A program made the translations under genes and the position numbers. Positions 4,826-7,077 of a stretch of 7,077 nt of DNA are shown here, one piece after another. Under the pieces are notes generated by a model. That model saw only the letters and a program-made list of their open reading frames with translations. It made no database searches and was not told the origin of the DNA. Where the stretch lies: NCBI GenBank assembly GCA_002707335.2, contig PAMN02000029.1:1-7077 (forward strand). Direction: 5' to 3'. This DNA is from Methanobacteriota archaeon. GTDB taxonomy: Archaea > Thermoplasmatota > Poseidoniia > Poseidoniales > Poseidoniaceae. Every line of letters begins with the position of its first letter. The first letter of the stretch is position 1.

Positions 4826-7077
4826 ATGGGATTACAGGTAGTAAAAAGAAACGGAGAAAAAGAAGATGTTAGATTTGATGCAATTCAAGAAAAATTGACT
4901 AATCTATCATACGGCTTGAATAGCGAATGGGTAGATCCAGGGATGGTAACTAAACTGGTAATCGAAGGCCTATACGATGGCGTTACAACCTCTGAATTAG
5001 ACGAACTAAGCGCTGAAACAGCAGCATCACTTGCATCTCATCACCCAGATTATTCCAAGTTGGCTGCTAGAATTTGTGTTGACAATCTCCACCGCTCTAC
5101 GAAAGGCGTTTTCAGCGAGGTAGTTTCTGACTTACGCAATTATGTCGATCCAGAATCTGGAAAACATGCACCGCTTATCTCCCAAGAAGTCTACGACATA
5201 GTTATGGCTAACAAAGAAAAACTCGATTCATATTTAGATTATCAGAGAGACCACAACTACGATTATTTCGGATTCAAGACTCTAGAAAGATCTTACCTTC
5301 TAAGACTGGATGGAAATGTAGCTGAAAGACCACAGCACATGTTGATGAGAGTAGCTGTTGGTATTCACCATGATGACATTGAAAAGGCTCTAACCACATA
5401 TGATTTGATGAGTGAAGGATGGTTTACACATGCAACACCCACTTTATTCAACTCAGGTACTCCAAAGCCACAGATGTCCTCATGTTTCTTGCTTACAATG
5501 CAGGATGATTCTCTTGATGGCATATACGATACATTGAAACAATGTGCACTAATTTCTAAATCAGCAGGTGGTATTGGTTTGTCAATACACCAAATTAGGT
5601 CAAAGGGATCTTACATTAAAGGAACAAATGGCCACTCAAACGGGCTAGTTCCAATGCTGCGTGTATTCAATGACACAGCTAGGTATGTTGACCAAGGTGG
5701 GGGCAAAAGAAAAGGAAGTATTGCAATTTATCTTGAACCCTGGCACCCAGATATCTTCGAATTTTTGGACCTTAGAAAGAATCACGGTAAGGAAGAAATG
5801 AGAGCAAGAGATCTCTTCTATGCACTTTGGACTCCTGACCTCTTTATGCAGAGAGTAGAAGAGGGCGGAGAATGGTCACTATTCTGTCCGAATGAATGCC
5901 CTGACCTACACGACAGTTATGGTGAAGAATTCAATGCCCTTTATGCAAAATACGAAAGTGAAGGTAGAGCAAGGAAGACAATCAAAGCAAGAGAATTGTG
6001 GGATGCTATAACTCAATCACAAATTGAAACAGGAACTCCTTACATGCTTTACAAAGACGCATGTAACAACAAATCCAATCAAAAGAACTTGGGAACAATT
6101 CGTTCTTCCAACCTATGTACTGAGATTGTAGAATACACAGCACCTGATGAAGTGGCAGTTTGTAACCTAGCATCAATCGCTCTTCCAAAATATGTCGACA
6201 TGGAGAAAGGGGCTTTCAACCATGAAAAACTGTTTGAAGTAACTTACCATGCAACTGGTAATCTAAACCGTGTTATTGACGTAAACTATTATCCAGTAAA
6301 AGAAGCAGAGAATTCTAACATGAGGCACCGCCCAATTGGTTTGGGTGTTCAAGGCTTAGCAGATACATTTGCAATGCTTAAGATGCCATTTGATTCTGAC
6401 GAAGCTAGAATCTTAAATCGTGACATTTTTGAAACGATTTACTACGCTGCTTGTTCAGCAAGTCTTGACCTTGCTAAGAAAGAAGGCCCTTACTCCACAT
6501 TTGAGGGTTCACCTGCAAGTCAAGGGCTTCTACAGCCTGACCTTTGGGGAGTTACAGAATATTCCGGCAGATGGAATTGGGATTCATTAAAGAGCGAAAT
6601 AATGGAACATGGAATGAGAAACTCGTTACTTGTTGCTCCTATGCCTACAGCGTCCACAAGTCAAATTCTAGGAAACAATGAGTGCTTTGAAGCATTTACT
6701 TCAAACCTTTACCTCAGAAGAGTTTTGTCCGGAGAATTTATTGTTCTTAACAAGCATTTGGTTAGAGATCTAATCGAAAGAAACCTATGGTCTTTAGAGA
6801 TAAAGGACAAGATTCTATTAAACAAAGGAAGTATCCAGACTATTGAAGGTATTCCTGAAGACATCAAAGCACTTTACAAGACTACATGGGAAATTTCCCA
6901 GAAAGTAATTATTCAGTTAGCAGCAGATAGAGGGGCATTTATTGACCAAAGTCAGTCTTTGAATATACACATGATCGATGCCAACCCGGCTAAGGTGACT
7001 TCGATGCACTTCTTCGGCTGGAGACTTGGTTTGAAGACTGGAATGTATTACTTGAGGACAAAAGCAGCAGCTGATGC
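4826..7077 (+). CDS. nrdA: Class Ia ribonucleotide reductase, large (catalytic) subunit, 3' end outside window
   Basis: Open from ATG 4826 to the window edge: 750 full codons with no stop. Eukaryotic R1 proteins have about 790 residues, so some 40 should be missing. It reduces ribonucleoside diphosphates to deoxy forms. An ATP cone is at about 1-90 (VVKRNGEKEDVRFDAI; Asp59 aligns with human Asp57 of the activity site), so dATP feedback inhibition is expected. Cys220 (MSSCFLL) and Cys446 (VCNLASIAL) are the substrate-reducing pair. Cys431 in SSNLCTEI is the thiyl-radical residue, with Asn429 and Glu433 beside it. Asp228 fits the specificity site. PTASTSQILGNNE is the phosphate-binding loop, and Tyr741-Tyr742 (GMYYLRT) complete the radical path from NrdB. 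The C-terminal thiol pair that is re-reduced by thioredoxin or glutaredoxin is not in view. It resembles human R1 along nearly its whole length, with loop 2 changed to GGGKRKGS (292-298 region). Confidence 0.97.
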   Translation, partial: MGLQVVKRNGEKEDVRFDAIQEKLTNLSYGLNSEWVDPGMVTKLVIEGLYDGVTTSELDELSAETAASLASHHPDYSKLAARICVDNLHRSTKGVFSEVVSDLRNYVDPESGKHAPLISQEVYDIVMANKEKLDSYLDYQRDHNYDYFGFKTLERSYLLRLDGNVAERPQHMLMRVAVGIHHDDIEKALTTYDLMSEGWFTHATPTLFNSGTPKPQMSSCFLLTMQDDSLDGIYDTLKQCALISKSAGGIGLSIHQIRSKGSYIKGTNGHSNGLVPMLRVFNDTARYVDQGGGKRKGSIAIYLEPWHPDIFEFLDLRKNHGKEEMRARDLFYALWTPDLFMQRVEEGGEWSLFCPNECPDLHDSYGEEFNALYAKYESEGRARKTIKARELWDAITQSQIETGTPYMLYKDACNNKSNQKNLGTIRSSNLCTEIVEYTAPDEVAVCNLASIALPKYVDMEKGAFNHEKLFEVTYHATGNLNRVIDVNYYPVKEAENSNMRHRPIGLGVQGLADTFAMLKMPFDSDEARILNRDIFETIYYAACSASLDLAKKEGPYSTFEGSPASQGLLQPDLWGVTEYSGRWNWDSLKSEIMEHGMRNSLLVAPMPTASTSQILGNNECFEAFTSNLYLRRVLSGEFIVLNKHLVRDLIERNLWSLEIKDKILLNKGSIQTIEGIPEDIKALYKTTWEISQKVIIQLAADRGAFIDQSQSLNIHMIDANPAKVTSMHFFGWRLGLKTGMYYLRTKAAAD

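Overview
The window is a compact piece of a microbial chromosome: seven protein genes in two divergent transcription units, with almost no non-coding DNA. I see no RNA genes, mobile elements, CRISPR arrays or recent insertions. Several features point to an archaeon, most likely a marine, Thermoplasmata-related lineage such as Marine Group II/Poseidoniales. They are the strong purine-rich ribosome sites matching the archaeal/bacterial anti-Shine-Dalgarno, the A/T-leaning composition, the membrane-anchored M28-type peptidase, and a ribonucleotide reductase that reads like the eukaryotic enzyme. This placement is inference from protein style and layout. No taxonomic marker gene is present, and a bacterial host is not excluded.

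Left unit (positions 3498 down to 1, minus strand): dut (dUTPase), lipB (lipoate-biosynthesis octanoyltransferase, TTG start), a fold-type-I PLP aminotransferase of unknown substrate, ubiX (flavin prenyltransferase), and the N-terminal 230 codons of a membrane-anchored M28-type peptidase that runs off the left edge. Gaps are 9, 12 and 26 nt, followed by a 4-nt ATGA overlap, so the five genes are probably one operon. Functionally it is mixed: nucleotide-pool hygiene, two cofactor genes, one orphan aminotransferase and one exported peptidase.

Right unit (3731 to the right edge, plus strand): nrdB and nrdA, the small and large subunits of an aerobic class Ia ribonucleotide reductase. NrdB keeps all six di-iron ligands, the radical tyrosine and an R1-docking tail. 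NrdA keeps the ATP cone, the thiyl-radical cysteine and the dithiol pair, but is cut by the window edge before its C-terminal redox cysteines.

The two units share a 232-nt divergent intergenic region (3499-3730). It holds candidate TATA boxes for each side and a G/C-rich imperfect inverted repeat just upstream of the nrdB TATA candidate. Ribonucleotide reductase makes dNDPs, including dUDP. dUTPase removes dUTP and supplies dUMP for thymidylate synthesis. Head-to-head placement is therefore a natural way to co-regulate the dNTP supply. I found no clear undescribed system. The best leads are the orphan aminotransferase between lipB and ubiX, the shared dut/nrdBA control region, and the eukaryote-like reductase.
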